Shown in pieces: positions 52,088 through 60,136 of a DNA stretch of 64,000 bases. The translations under genes were made by a program, and so were the position numbers. Position 1 is the first letter of the stretch, and the number at the start of each line of letters is the position of its first letter. Under the pieces are notes generated by a model. That model was not told where the DNA came from and did no database searches. It saw nothing but the letters and a program-made list of their open reading frames with translations. This DNA comes from Thermohalobaculum sp965263335 (lineage in GTDB: Bacteria; Pseudomonadota; Alphaproteobacteria; Rhodobacterales; Rhodobacteraceae): positions 930,001 through 994,000 of the forward strand of contig CBDHHE010000001.1 in the NCBI GenBank assembly GCA_965263335.1, in the 5' to 3' direction.

Positions 52088-53515
52088 CTATCGGTCGAGA
52101 TCAGGACCGTCATAGGACGGTCCTTCTCTTTTTTGCTCGCGCAGTTTGCGTAAGCGATCTTGCGCCGACGTGGTGGAACGCGTCTGACGCTCGGACTTGC
52201 GCTCTTTGAGCTTGTCGAAGCGTGGACGCTCGGGCTGCTTTTTCGGTTCGGCCCGCAGCGTATCCAAACGCTCGAAGACTGTCTTCGCCTTGGGTTCTTC
52301 GCCACGGCGCATCAGGCGATAATTTGCAGCATCGTGATGCAGGGCGCGCAAGGTTTGGGCATGTTTGGTGCGCGCAGCATTTATTTCCTTTTGAAGATCA
52401 CCGCGCTCGCGCAATTGCGCGTTGATCGTCATTTGCCGCTGATCCTGATCGCGGCGCAGTGCCCACATCACTTCAAGCTGGTTCGGCTTTTCTAGCTGAG
52501 CCCGCTTGCCTGTCAGACGATCCCACAGGCCCATCATGCCTTTGCGGAAGCGATCCGCTCTTGTGCGGGCTTCAGCTTCAAACCGCGCCTTCTGGCCTGC
52601 GTCCAGCTTGGCGCGTTCATCAGCGTGCGCCTTTGCCATCTCCACTCGGCGCGCATTCAGTTGATCGAGTTCAGCACGGGCGGACGCGCGCGCTTCATCG
52701 ACATGCGATTTGATTCGCGGGAGTATATCTTCAGCAATGCGCTTGCGGGTCTCCTCAACGCTATTCAATGCGTCGGGCTTTCCAAGACGGGCGTGCAACT
52801 CTTTCGCGTTCTTGCCCGTCGCCCGTGAAATCGAAATGACTTCACCTTCGAAGGTGACAGCCACATGGCCGCGCCGATCCCCGCGCGCCAAATAGAAGCC
52901 GCGCTCTTCGAGAGCGTGCGCGAAGGTGCGAGCTGAATCCGAAGTCGCCCAGGCTTCCTGTATCAGTTCTTTCAGTTCGCCCGCATGGCGTCCGATCCGC
53001 TTGGCCTGTTGCCATTCATCAAGCGAGAGGTTGCGGGGATCGCGGTCCTTCGGATCGATCAGGCCGCGCGGCATTTGCCAGCCGTTCTCAAGATAGAGCT
53101 GGCGCGAGACTTCCCGAAGCTTGTTCTTGTAGAATGACATCGGCTTGGCGGTCATCGTCTCGGGGTCGATCCGGCTCCATACCGGATGACAGTGCCGCCG
53201 TCCTTCCTTCTCGTGGAAAACAACGACGCGCGGCTGGCCCGTCAGGCCGTTTTTCTCTTCGATGGCTTCCAGTGCTTTTTCGAATGTGCGAACGTGGACA
53301 CGCTCGTTCTGGGGCGGATTCATAGACACCGAAAACATGAACTGTCGGCACTTTGTGCCCTTTGCGATGGCTTCGGCTTCGCGGAGCGCGCCAACGACAT
53401 CATCGGACATGAAGCCGCGAATATCGTGCAGCTCGACATGCTCGTTTTCTTCGGTCTTGAGGAGATGCAGACCGAGCTGCTTTGCGCCGCTTCGTTGTGA
53501 TCCTTTCAGGATCAT
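52088..53515 (-). CDS. Relaxase/mobilisation nuclease (MobA/VirD2-like)
   Basis: A 475-residue protein. The N-terminal relaxase domain includes EHVELHDIRGFMSDDV and the histidine cluster FHEKEGRRHCHPVWSRID, the metal-binding motif III of the Relaxase (PF03432) fold. A long basic helical tail follows. The first 70 residues contain no tyrosine, so the nicking nucleophile is not where most relaxases have it. It nicks oriT to start conjugative transfer in trans with a helper element. It overlaps mobC by 4 bases. The ATG at 53513-53515 begins MILKGSQRSG. Confidence 0.85.
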   Translation of the reverse strand: MILKGSQRSGAKQLGLHLLKTEENEHVELHDIRGFMSDDVVGALREAEAIAKGTKCRQFMFSVSMNPPQNERVHVRTFEKALEAIEEKNGLTGQPRVVVFHEKEGRRHCHPVWSRIDPETMTAKPMSFYKNKLREVSRQLYLENGWQMPRGLIDPKDRDPRNLSLDEWQQAKRIGRHAGELKELIQEAWATSDSARTFAHALEERGFYLARGDRRGHVAVTFEGEVISISRATGKNAKELHARLGKPDALNSVEETRKRIAEDILPRIKSHVDEARASARAELDQLNARRVEMAKAHADERAKLDAGQKARFEAEARTRADRFRKGMMGLWDRLTGKRAQLEKPNQLEVMWALRRDQDQRQMTINAQLRERGDLQKEINAARTKHAQTLRALHHDAANYRLMRRGEEPKAKTVFERLDTLRAEPKKQPERPRFDKLKERKSERQTRSTTSAQDRLRKLREQKREGPSYDGPDLDR

Positions 53516-53895
53516 GACGGCTCCACATCGGTAAGATGGCCGAGCGCGCGAAGAAGCTCCCGTCGCATCAGCGCCACGTCGGCGCACGCGCGCCGAATGT
53601 CGCGTTCCGTATCGGGGAGAACGGGGAGCGTGCCGAGATTGGCCATCTTGGCGAGCTGGTTCAGATTGTTGGCGATCCTCGATTGCCCAAGCATGGCGAG
53701 CACCTGCGCCAACTTCTGTTCATCCTTGATCGGGCGACGGGACCGCGCCCGTGCGCGTTTCTTCTTGAGCCCCTGACCGTCGAAGACTTTGCGGCGGATA
53801 TACGCCCCAAGCGGCATGTCGCCAGCCAGCTCTTCAAGCCTGGCGCGCTCTTCAAAAGTCAGTCTGAGGGAGAAGGGAGGTGTCTTCTTGGTCAT
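53512..53895 (-). CDS. mobC: MobC-like ribbon-helix-helix mobilisation accessory protein
   Basis: A 127-residue protein with an N-terminal ribbon-helix-helix (PPFSLRLTFEERARLEELAGDMPLGAYIRRKVF) and a NNLNQLAKMANLG segment, the signature of MobC (PF05713). It binds oriT to help the relaxase. It overlaps the relaxase start by 4 bases (ATGA), with the probable oriT inverted repeat directly upstream. Confidence 0.9.
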   Translation of the reverse strand: MTKKTPPFSLRLTFEERARLEELAGDMPLGAYIRRKVFDGQGLKKKRARARSRRPIKDEQKLAQVLAMLGQSRIANNLNQLAKMANLGTLPVLPDTERDIRRACADVALMRRELLRALGHLTDVEPS

Positions 53896-53902
53896 CCAAC
53901 CT

Positions 53903-53937
53903 CCCTGTGAACGTCTATTTCAAGATCGTTCACAGGG
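53903..53937. other. Probable oriT / MobC operator inverted repeat
   Basis: CCCTGTGAACG (53903-53913) and CGTTCACAGGG (53927-53937) are an exact 11-base inverted repeat with a 13-base spacer, lying 7 bases upstream of mobC. Such repeats adjacent to mobC are where the relaxosome assembles. A nic site cannot be pinpointed. It could equally be the MobC autoregulatory operator. Confidence 0.6.
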
Positions 53938-54357
53938 TCGTCGATTGTCTCAAGCACCTGATTCCATTCAGAAAGCACTTCGAACAAATAGTTCGAGATT
54001 TCTCTACTCAGGCGCACCATATTATTAAATAAGTTATTGAAAATAAACAGAAAACAGAGTTAGAGAATTTTCAGGCCCCCGTTTGGCCCACCCTTTTTGT
54101 GGCGAAGGTATGTGCTGCAATGCTCTGCGGCGCACACGGCTTGTGGCTTGTAGACCTGTTCGATATCGTCCGCTGGCACACTGCTCTTTGACATCGTGAG
54201 ACCGCCAACACCGAGGGAAGACGTGGCGCTTTCGAAGAGCTGCCTGCTTCCCTCGGCTGTTTGCCTCCCGATCATTCCCTGATACCCTGACCGCCTCTCG
54301 GGAGGTTTGTCGAACCCTGAGGGCATCGCGTTGCTCTCCAATCATGGAGACATGGTG
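53938..54357. other. Non-coding or poorly supported region between mobC and the AlpA-like gene
   Basis: The first 120 bases are AT-rich (a run with several TTATTAAATAAGTTATT-type motifs near 54022-54040) and may belong to the transfer origin or a promoter. A 93-codon frame on the minus strand (54060-54341) encodes a product with four cysteines but no Shine-Dalgarno and no recognisable family, and it is in doubt. I see nothing else firm here. Confidence 0.4.
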
Positions 54358-54555
54358 ATGCGGATACTTTCAAAACGCCAGGTGAAGGAGCTGGTTCTGT
54401 ACTCACCCCAACACATTGCCCGGCTGGAGAGGGCAGGCTTATTCCCCAAGCGGGTACCGCTGGGCCCGAACCGGGTGGGCTGGGTTGAAGGTGAGGTACT
54501 GGAGTGGCTTGAAGAACGCCTCCGGCGTCGAGAAGAACCACAACGACACTCCTGA
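54358..54555 (+). CDS. AlpA-like helix-turn-helix regulator (excisionase family)
   Basis: A 65-residue protein: MRILSKRQVKELVLYSPQHI followed by LERAGLFPKRVPLG and a helical tail ending in basic residues. The pattern is that of AlpA/MerR-like excisionase winged-helix domains, which sit on integrated elements and regulate excision or the integrase. The ATG at 54358 has GGAG eight bases upstream; 54352 is an alternative. No integrase is in view, so its target is unknown. Confidence 0.75.
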   Translation: MRILSKRQVKELVLYSPQHIARLERAGLFPKRVPLGPNRVGWVEGEVLEWLEERLRRREEPQRHS

Positions 54556-54566
54556 TTCAGGAGCTG

Positions 54567-54594
54567 GGTGGCCGGGGTTGCAAACCCGGTCACC
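54567..54594 (+). terminator. Hairpin after the AlpA-like gene
   Basis: GGTGGCCGGGGTT, a two-base loop and AAACCCGGTCACC form a 13-base stem with two G-U pairs. It is followed by CGTTTC, so it has only a short T stretch and is a weak intrinsic terminator. Confidence 0.5.
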
Positions 54595-54934
54595 CGTTTC
54601 GCGAACAGAGGGCGCGGGATAAATTGGACGCAACAAGGCCTCGCTTCATGTGTCGCTGTTGCGCCTTTCGGCTGCTCCCTCACCCCGACGGTTTCCCAAA
54701 ACACCGACGTTCCCGAGCGACTGCACCATCGGATCGGCTACTCACGCATTGCGCCACGTGAGGACGTTCGCCACAAAACAATCGAGCGAGTATTGAGCGA
54801 CCAGAGCGCAGATCCGGGAGATCGCAAATTTGCCGGGCAGCACCTTCTTCCGGCGCCGGAGCAAACGCGCGTCGAATGCGAGAGGTGGCGGCTGTCCCCG
54901 CGACGGTTAAGGCTCTATCGACAGACGTCCAGCG
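54595..54934. other. Region downstream of DUF1007 without a clear gene
   Basis: About 340 bases of mixed composition. The minus strand has an open stretch of about 35 codons (including ICALVAQYSLDCFV) that looks like the end of a decayed gene but matches no family I know. No promoter or repeat is evident. It could be the remains of a transport gene that originally followed DUF1007. Confidence 0.35.
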
Positions 54935-55606
54935 CTACTCGCAATCGAGCACAACTCTGTCGGCGAACATTGCACCCACATCTGTGTCTTCTGGCGCCTC
55001 CTCGCGTCCGAGGGCTGAGAGTGTCACCTGCAGTGCCGCCAGCTGGGTGGAGGCCTCGAACGGCAATACACCGATGGAACAGTCGCCTTGCGCCTGAACC
55101 ATCTTCGGCTGTTCTGTAACGGCAAAGGCATAGTAGTAGGTGGCTTCATAGAACGCGACTTCAGCGCCGCGACCTTCCAATCGGACAGGTTTGATCAAAT
55201 CGCGCAGGAACCGCAGTACAAGCCGATCTCCGTCGAGTTCCACTTTCATGGATTTCGGACGAGAAAGCTGCTGTGACTGCCCGCCCACCTTCAGGTGGGC
55301 CGCACCTTCGAACTCGTCCGGCCATGCACTTTCGTTCCTGATCAGCTTTGCGCGATCCTCGGGACGCAAGGTGCCGTCGGTTTCCGGAAGGATGCCCAGA
55401 GCACTCAAGACATACAATGTCTCGAAGAGGTCGTACTTCCAGGTCACCGCGAGTGCCGTAAGGGCGCCCTGATCGTCGAACAGAAAGTCGACACCGCCAT
55501 CCACGAAGACATGTGGATGGGCTTCCACTTGCCTGGTTGACCCGAACGTGACCATCAGCGCGATCGCTGACCCAATGCAGAACCCAGTGATCGTCCGGAA
55601 TATCAT
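54935..55606 (-). CDS. DUF1007 family exported protein (metal-related)
   Basis: A 223-residue protein with an N-terminal signal peptide (FRTITGFCIGSAIALMVTFG, cleavage near QVEA) and the hallmark AHPHVFVDGGVDFLFDDQGALT of DUF1007. The early HPH motif is a likely metal ligand. DUF1007 proteins travel with zinc, nickel or cobalt genes in many genomes. This is the last gene of the Zur-associated operon and overlaps the preceding COG0523 gene by 4 bases. The usual neighbour, a NicO/RcnA-type permease, is not visible downstream. Confidence 0.85.
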   Translation of the reverse strand: MIFRTITGFCIGSAIALMVTFGSTRQVEAHPHVFVDGGVDFLFDDQGALTALAVTWKYDLFETLYVLSALGILPETDGTLRPEDRAKLIRNESAWPDEFEGAAHLKVGGQSQQLSRPKSMKVELDGDRLVLRFLRDLIKPVRLEGRGAEVAFYEATYYYAFAVTEQPKMVQAQGDCSIGVLPFEASTQLAALQVTLSALGREEAPEDTDVGAMFADRVVLDCE

Positions 55607-56671
55607 GCGGGCACCGCGTCTTGGGTGGCACGATCTCGATACGAACGCAGTTCGGGCAGGAACTTCTGGAACGCCTCAGCTGCAGCACCACGATCCGATC
55701 CGCTGACGATGAGAACGATCCTCGTGCTTTCGATGCCGTCGGGCCACCCGTCCAGAAGGCGCGGCGGACTGGCGATGTGACCGGCGACATGCAGCACATA
55801 CGGGGCGTCCGGACAGTCCGTCACCTCGACCAACCCCTTCATGCGCAGGAGATCGGGCCCCAAAGATGCCTGAAGCGGCCCGGACTGCATCCTGCAGCGC
55901 CGTAAGATCACTCGCAGCTTCAGCGCTGAAGCAATAGGCCGTTGCCGTATCGCCGTGCTTGTTGACGTCGTGGCGATGGTGGTGATCGTGCGCCAGGCTG
56001 GCGTTGCCGAACCGGAGCCACTCCCGAACCTCGGGCGGTTTGCCTTTGGGATCGAAGGCAGCCAAGGAGAAAACCCGCTCCGCATCAATGTCTTCCGCAT
56101 CGACGAGCTGGGCATTGGGGTTTCTTCGGGACAGGAGGTGCCTGAGCTCCTTCAGATCACGCAGCGACACCGGATCCCGGGCCAAGTCGCTCTTGGTCAC
56201 GAGCAGAAGATCGGCAACCGCAATTTGGCGCTGCGCTTCGGGGAAACGCTCGATCGCATCTGCACCATTGACGGTATCCACCAATGTTACCACGCCGTTC
56301 AGGGTGAAGCGGCTCAACATGTAGTCGTTCGTCATGAATGTCTGCATGAGAGGGAGAGGATCGGCCAGGCCCGTTGTCTCGATCACGACTCGATCAAAGC
56401 CGGGGCCTCGGCCTTTCTCCGCATCCTCCAGAAGCCTCAGCAATGTCAGGCGGACATCCCCTGAGATCGTGCAACAGAGACACCCGACCGACATGGCGAA
56501 GGCACGCTCATCCGCGCCCGTGACCAGTGCGCCATCGACACCGGCCTCGCCAAACTCATTGACGATGACTGCTGTGTCGTCGAACCCCGGCTGACTGATC
56601 AGCCTGTTCAGCAACGTCGTTTTCCCCGCACCTAGAAAGCCGGTCAGGATAGTGACGGGAATGCGAGTCAT
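55603..56671 (-). pseudogene. COG0523 (CobW/ZNG-type) metallochaperone GTPase 1, one-base frameshift
   Basis: The first 260 codons read as a G3E GTPase: GFLGAGKTTLLNR (P-loop), VIVNEFGEAGVDG, the metal-binding CLCC in SVGCLCCTISG, ETTGLADPLP and TKSD, followed by a histidine cluster HDHHHRHD. Near 55857-55864 (CCCC-AAA on the plus strand) the frame shifts by one extra base. The C-terminal domain GPDLLRMKGLVEV continues in the next frame to 55603. Removing one base restores a 355-residue protein. COG0523 proteins deliver zinc to client enzymes under starvation. It overlaps DUF6525 upstream and DUF1007 downstream by 4 bases. It may be a decayed gene or a homopolymer error. Confidence 0.8.
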
Positions 56672-56955
56672 CGAGGCGCCTCAGACAGCGCATCAGGATG
56701 GTCGCTTCCCCAAATCTGCCGGGCATCTTTGGCGATCAGTCTCTTCTGGATGCGATCCAGTTCCTGGAGAGCCTGCTTTTCATCTCGGGTTCTCTCAAGC
56801 GCCTCGGAGTACTTGCGCTGCACTGACTTTGGCCGCCACGGCAGCATGGCGGAGGCGAGCCACGTCCGAAGCTCTGAAGGCAGACGGTCGAACTCATGCA
56901 TAGGGTTCTCGTTCCGGCGCCTGCGCTTCAGGCTGGTTCGTCCGCGGTTCGTCAT
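56668..56955 (-). CDS. DUF6525 family protein
   Basis: A 95-residue protein starting MTNRGRTSLKRRRRNENPMHE, basic N-terminus, then FDRLPSELRTWLASAMLPWRP and a helical ALERTRDEKQALQELDRIQKRL tail. I match this pattern to DUF6525 of Rhodobacterales. Function is unknown. No Shine-Dalgarno stands out at 56955, and a shorter start at 56901 exists. It overlaps the first COG0523 gene by 4 bases, so the two are translationally coupled. Confidence 0.65.
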   Translation of the reverse strand: MTNRGRTSLKRRRRNENPMHEFDRLPSELRTWLASAMLPWRPKSVQRKYSEALERTRDEKQALQELDRIQKRLIAKDARQIWGSDHPDALSEAPR

Positions 56956-56999
56956 GGTTGCGCGCGCGGGCTTCGTCGCCCGCGAGCCTGGGATAGAGC

Positions 57000-58163
57000 T
57001 CATTCCGGGACGATCTCGCCGGGCAGGGTGTTGACCGTCATCGTTTCGCTTGGCTGAAAATGGACAACCGAGCGGATCGACTTGCCTGCTTTCAACAGAT
57101 CGAAGGCCGTGTTGATCTGGTTGTGGGTCATGTTGTGCGTGATGTAGGGGTCGACGCTGAAATCGCCTCGCATCCATTCGTCGACCATGCCCGGCAACTC
57201 GCTGCGGCCCAAGACGCCGCCAAAGGCGGTGCCGCGCCAGACCCGCCCGGTCACCAGTTGAAAGGGTCTGGTCGAGATTTCCTGGCCAGCGCCTGCCACA
57301 CCGATCACAGTGCATTCGCCCCAACCTTTGTGACATGCTTCAAGCGCCGAGCGCATCAGATCGACATTGCCGACGGCTTCGAACGTATAGTCTAAGCCGC
57401 CACCCGTCATTTCGACCAGCACATCCTGGATTGGCGCATCGTAGTCTTTGGGATTGATGCACTCGGTGGCACCCAGTGCCTTCGCAAGCGGGAACTTCGC
57501 TGTGTTGATGTCGATGCCGATGATCTTGGACGCGCCGTTCATGACGGCCCCTTGAATCACCGCCATGCCGACAGCACCCAATCCGAAGACCGCTACGCTC
57601 GCGCCGGCCTCAACCTTCGCAGTGTTGCGGACAGCGCCCATGCCAGTCGGAACCGCACAGCCCATCACCGACGCCTTGGACAGCGGCGCGTCCTTGGAGA
57701 TCTTGGCGACCGAAATTTCAGGAAGAACCGTGTACTCGCTGAACGTGCTGGTGCCCATGTAGTGCAGTATCTGCTTGCCCTTGTACGAGAAGCGGGAAGT
57801 CCCGTCCGGCATCAGGCCGGCGCCTTGTGTCTTGCGGACGGTCTGACAGAGATTGGTCTTGCCCGACTTGATGTAGGGGCACTCGGGGTCTTCCGGGACA
57901 TAGAGCGGTATGACGTGATCCCCTGGTGCAACCGACGTGACACCTTTGCCAATCTCTTCGACGACCCCGCAGCCCTCATGACCGAGGATGCACGGGAACA
58001 GACCCTCTGGGTCTTCGCCCGACAGGGTGAAGACATCCGTGTGGCAGAGGCTGGTTGTCACGATCCGGACGAGAACCTCACCCTCCTTTGGACCCTCGAG
58101 GTCGATCTCCTCGATTTCCAGCGGTCGGTTCGGTTCCCAGGCAATGGCGGCGCGCGTCTTCAT
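57000..58163 (-). CDS. frmA: S-(hydroxymethyl)glutathione dehydrogenase (class III ADH) lacking two structural-zinc cysteines
   Basis: A 387-residue class III alcohol dehydrogenase that oxidises S-hydroxymethylglutathione in formaldehyde detoxification. Catalytic zinc ligands are present: Cys40 (LCHTD), His62 (GHEGCG) and the later Cys in MGCAVPTG. The NAD motif is GLGAVG, and the specificity sequence AVRNTAKVEAG is normal. The structural-zinc loop should read C92-x2-C95-x2-C98-x7-C106. Here it is Asp92, Cys95, Ile98 and Cys106 (PEDPECPYIKSGKTNLC), so two ligands are replaced with spacing intact; codons 92 and 98 are GAC and ATC. The gene sits inside a Zur-box operon, so it is a candidate zinc-sparing paralogue. 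Confidence 0.9.
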   Translation of the reverse strand: MKTRAAIAWEPNRPLEIEEIDLEGPKEGEVLVRIVTTSLCHTDVFTLSGEDPEGLFPCILGHEGCGVVEEIGKGVTSVAPGDHVIPLYVPEDPECPYIKSGKTNLCQTVRKTQGAGLMPDGTSRFSYKGKQILHYMGTSTFSEYTVLPEISVAKISKDAPLSKASVMGCAVPTGMGAVRNTAKVEAGASVAVFGLGAVGMAVIQGAVMNGASKIIGIDINTAKFPLAKALGATECINPKDYDAPIQDVLVEMTGGGLDYTFEAVGNVDLMRSALEACHKGWGECTVIGVAGAGQEISTRPFQLVTGRVWRGTAFGGVLGRSELPGMVDEWMRGDFSVDPYITHNMTHNQINTAFDLLKAGKSIRSVVHFQPSETMTVNTLPGEIVPE

Positions 58164-58187
58164 TTCGGGTCTCCCCTTCGTTTGACT

Positions 58188-58842
58188 TCAATGAACGAAC
58201 TGTCGGTCTGCGTGTTCGTCGGGGTCAGCGACCGGATCGAGCACGAGGACAAGCCGCGTCTCACCCGTACCCTCGATGGGCGGTGAGCGGTGCAGCAGGC
58301 AGGATTTAGGGTTTGTGGGCCAAAGCGTGCCGCGCAACACGATCGGTGCACCGTTGGGCACAGTAAAGACGCGCTCCGGGTCCGCCCCATCGGTTGAGAT
58401 CCCGTATTGGGTCCCGGTCCCACGATACGTGCACACCAGCCGTGACGTCACCGCGTCGATGTGAAACTTCCGGCAGGCGTTCGTGGTGACCACATCTAAG
58501 CGCAGACGAAGGAATGGCACCTTAACGAGTTCGGCGAAGATACTCGCAAGAGCCGCCGCGTCGTCGATCAACATATCGCGTTCGGGTCCACCCGGCGTCC
58601 CGGCCAGGTCGCAGGTCCGATGAACCACTTGGCGCACGGCTCTCCGGTCGCAGGATGACGCGGGCGCGCGGCAATTGCTCGGGCTTCAGAGCGTCGATCC
58701 AGGCTTGAAAGCTCGGCAAGGGTTGACGCCGCCAGATTGCCGCAGCGCAGGCGGGATTGTGGATTACCTTCATACCTTCTGGCGTGCCTGCGAGGCCGAC
58801 GCCGACCTCCGCGTCCTTCAGCAACTCCTGTGCTTCGATCAT
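58188..58842 (-). pseudogene. DUF1826 family protein, one-base frameshift
   Basis: Two overlapping frames together give one DUF1826 protein of about 217 residues. The N-terminal part, from 58842, has KVIHNPACAAAIWRRQPLPS and VILRPE. The C-terminal part has AVRQVVHRTCD, LRLDVVTTNACRKFH, SRLVCTYRGTGTQYG and LLHRSPPI. The junction is an extra base near 58640-58645 (CTCTCC on the plus strand). DUF1826 proteins lie next to COG0523 genes in zinc-starvation loci of many bacteria. The start overlaps the COG0523-2 stop by 4 bases. It may be decay or sequencing error; a functional shift is unlikely. Confidence 0.75.
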
Positions 58843-60050
58843 TCAGCGGCCTCCACGCGCCGCCATACCGGAAACGGGTCCGACAGCTCCGGCAACTCCT
58901 CAAGATTGCTTGCAACGACCGCCGGCAACAGCGCCGCATCGAGGCGCGCTCTCAGGGCGGGCCAATCGATACCTGAGCCGATGAAAACGATCTCTTGTCT
59001 TCGATCTCCCCAAGGCTCCACCCAGTGATCCTTCAGATAAGCCTGTGCGCTCTCGTTGTCAGGCCAACGTTCTTTCGGAACTGTGGCCCACCAGTTGCCC
59101 AGCGGCTTGACCGAGGATAGTGCGCCTGCCAGCGAGAACTCGGCGACCCAGTCAGGGCGTGTGGCGATCCAGAAGTGCCCCTTCGACCGGATGACCCCGG
59201 GCATATCTCCGTTCAGCACGGCCATGATCTTTTCCGGGATGAATGGCCGCCGCGCCCGGTAGACGAAACTCGTTACACCATACTCTTCGGTTTCTGGCAC
59301 GTGGTCTGCGAAGCCATAGAGTTCCTTGGCCCACATCGGGTGCTCGTGGGCCTTGTCGAAATCGAACAGCCCGGTGTCGAGGACGCTGTCCGCGGGCACG
59401 TCGGCATGGTTTGCCTCGATGATCTTGGCATCGGCGTTGAGGCTGCGGATGATCTTGCGGGCGGCATCGACGCGCTCGGGGCCAGCATCATCCACCTTGT
59501 TGAGGATCACAACGTCCGCGAATTCGATCTGGTCGGTCAACAGGTGAACAAGCGTGCGCTCGTCCTCCTCACCCAGCGTTTCGCCACGGTCACTTAGAAA
59601 ATCGTGGCTGGCATAGTCCTTGAGCAGGTTCACCGCATCGACAACAGTAACCATCGTATCGAGCCGAGCCACATCGGACAGGCTCTCCCCCGCCTCATCA
59701 CGGAACTCGAACGTTGCGGCCACGGGAAGAGGTTCGGAAATTCCTGTCGACTCGATCAGCAAATAGTCAAAGCGACCTTCGGCGGCGAGGCGTCGAACCT
59801 CGGCCAGAAGGTCGTCACGCAGCGTGCAGCAAATGCAGCCGTTTGACATTTCGACCAATGTCTCATCGGTGCGGCTGAGTTCGGTATCGGCACGGACAAG
59901 GTCGGCATCGATGTTCACCTCGGACATGTCATTGACGATGACCGCGACGCGACGCCCCTCGCGGTTGTTCAGCACACGGTTCAGCAGTGTCGTTTTACCC
60001 GCGCCCAAGAAGCCGGACAGGACGGTGGTGGGAAGGCGGCTGGTCTGCAC
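58839..60050 (-). CDS. COG0523 (ZNG/YciC-type) metallochaperone GTPase 2
   Basis: A 403-residue intact G3E GTPase and the first gene of the operon. The P-loop is GFLGAGKTTLLNR, the metal motif is CICC (NGCICCTLRDDL), switch II is IESTGISEP, and NKVD gives base specificity. The CobW C-terminal domain has RPFIPEKI and GHFWIATRPDW, the YciC/ZigA type. Under zinc limitation such proteins hand zinc to essential metalloenzymes. The GTG at 60048-60050 follows AGGGAG with normal spacing and trims an unneeded N-terminal extension. It overlaps DUF1826 by 4 bases. Confidence 0.92.
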   Translation of the reverse strand: MQTSRLPTTVLSGFLGAGKTTLLNRVLNNREGRRVAVIVNDMSEVNIDADLVRADTELSRTDETLVEMSNGCICCTLRDDLLAEVRRLAAEGRFDYLLIESTGISEPLPVAATFEFRDEAGESLSDVARLDTMVTVVDAVNLLKDYASHDFLSDRGETLGEEDERTLVHLLTDQIEFADVVILNKVDDAGPERVDAARKIIRSLNADAKIIEANHADVPADSVLDTGLFDFDKAHEHPMWAKELYGFADHVPETEEYGVTSFVYRARRPFIPEKIMAVLNGDMPGVIRSKGHFWIATRPDWVAEFSLAGALSSVKPLGNWWATVPKERWPDNESAQAYLKDHWVEPWGDRRQEIVFIGSGIDWPALRARLDAALLPAVVASNLEELPELSDPFPVWRRVEAAE

Positions 60051-60121
60051 GAGTGAAGTCTCCCTTTGCAATGCGGAGATGACACCTGGCTATCCAGGTA
60101 AGGCAGCAGGCATATCTAATA

Positions 60122-60136
60122 TGTTATATCATAACA
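60122..60136. promoter_or_regulatory. Zur-box-like operator
   Basis: TGTTAT-ATC-ATAACA is a perfect 6-3-6 inverted repeat in an AT-rich promoter, 72 bases upstream of the COG0523-2 start. The arms TGTTATA...TATAACA match the known Zur (Fur-family) operator, TGTTATANTATAACA, of Gram-negatives. It would repress the operon when zinc is sufficient. No zur gene is in the window. Confidence 0.8.

Noticed and set aside
54060..54341. 93-codon minus frame overlapping the AlpA-like region
   Set aside because: No start signal or homology; kept only as a remark in the gap entry.
54820..54850. Second copy of the tRNA-Thr 3' end as an attachment site
   Set aside because: Only about nine bases (GGCAGCACC) match, which is expected by chance.
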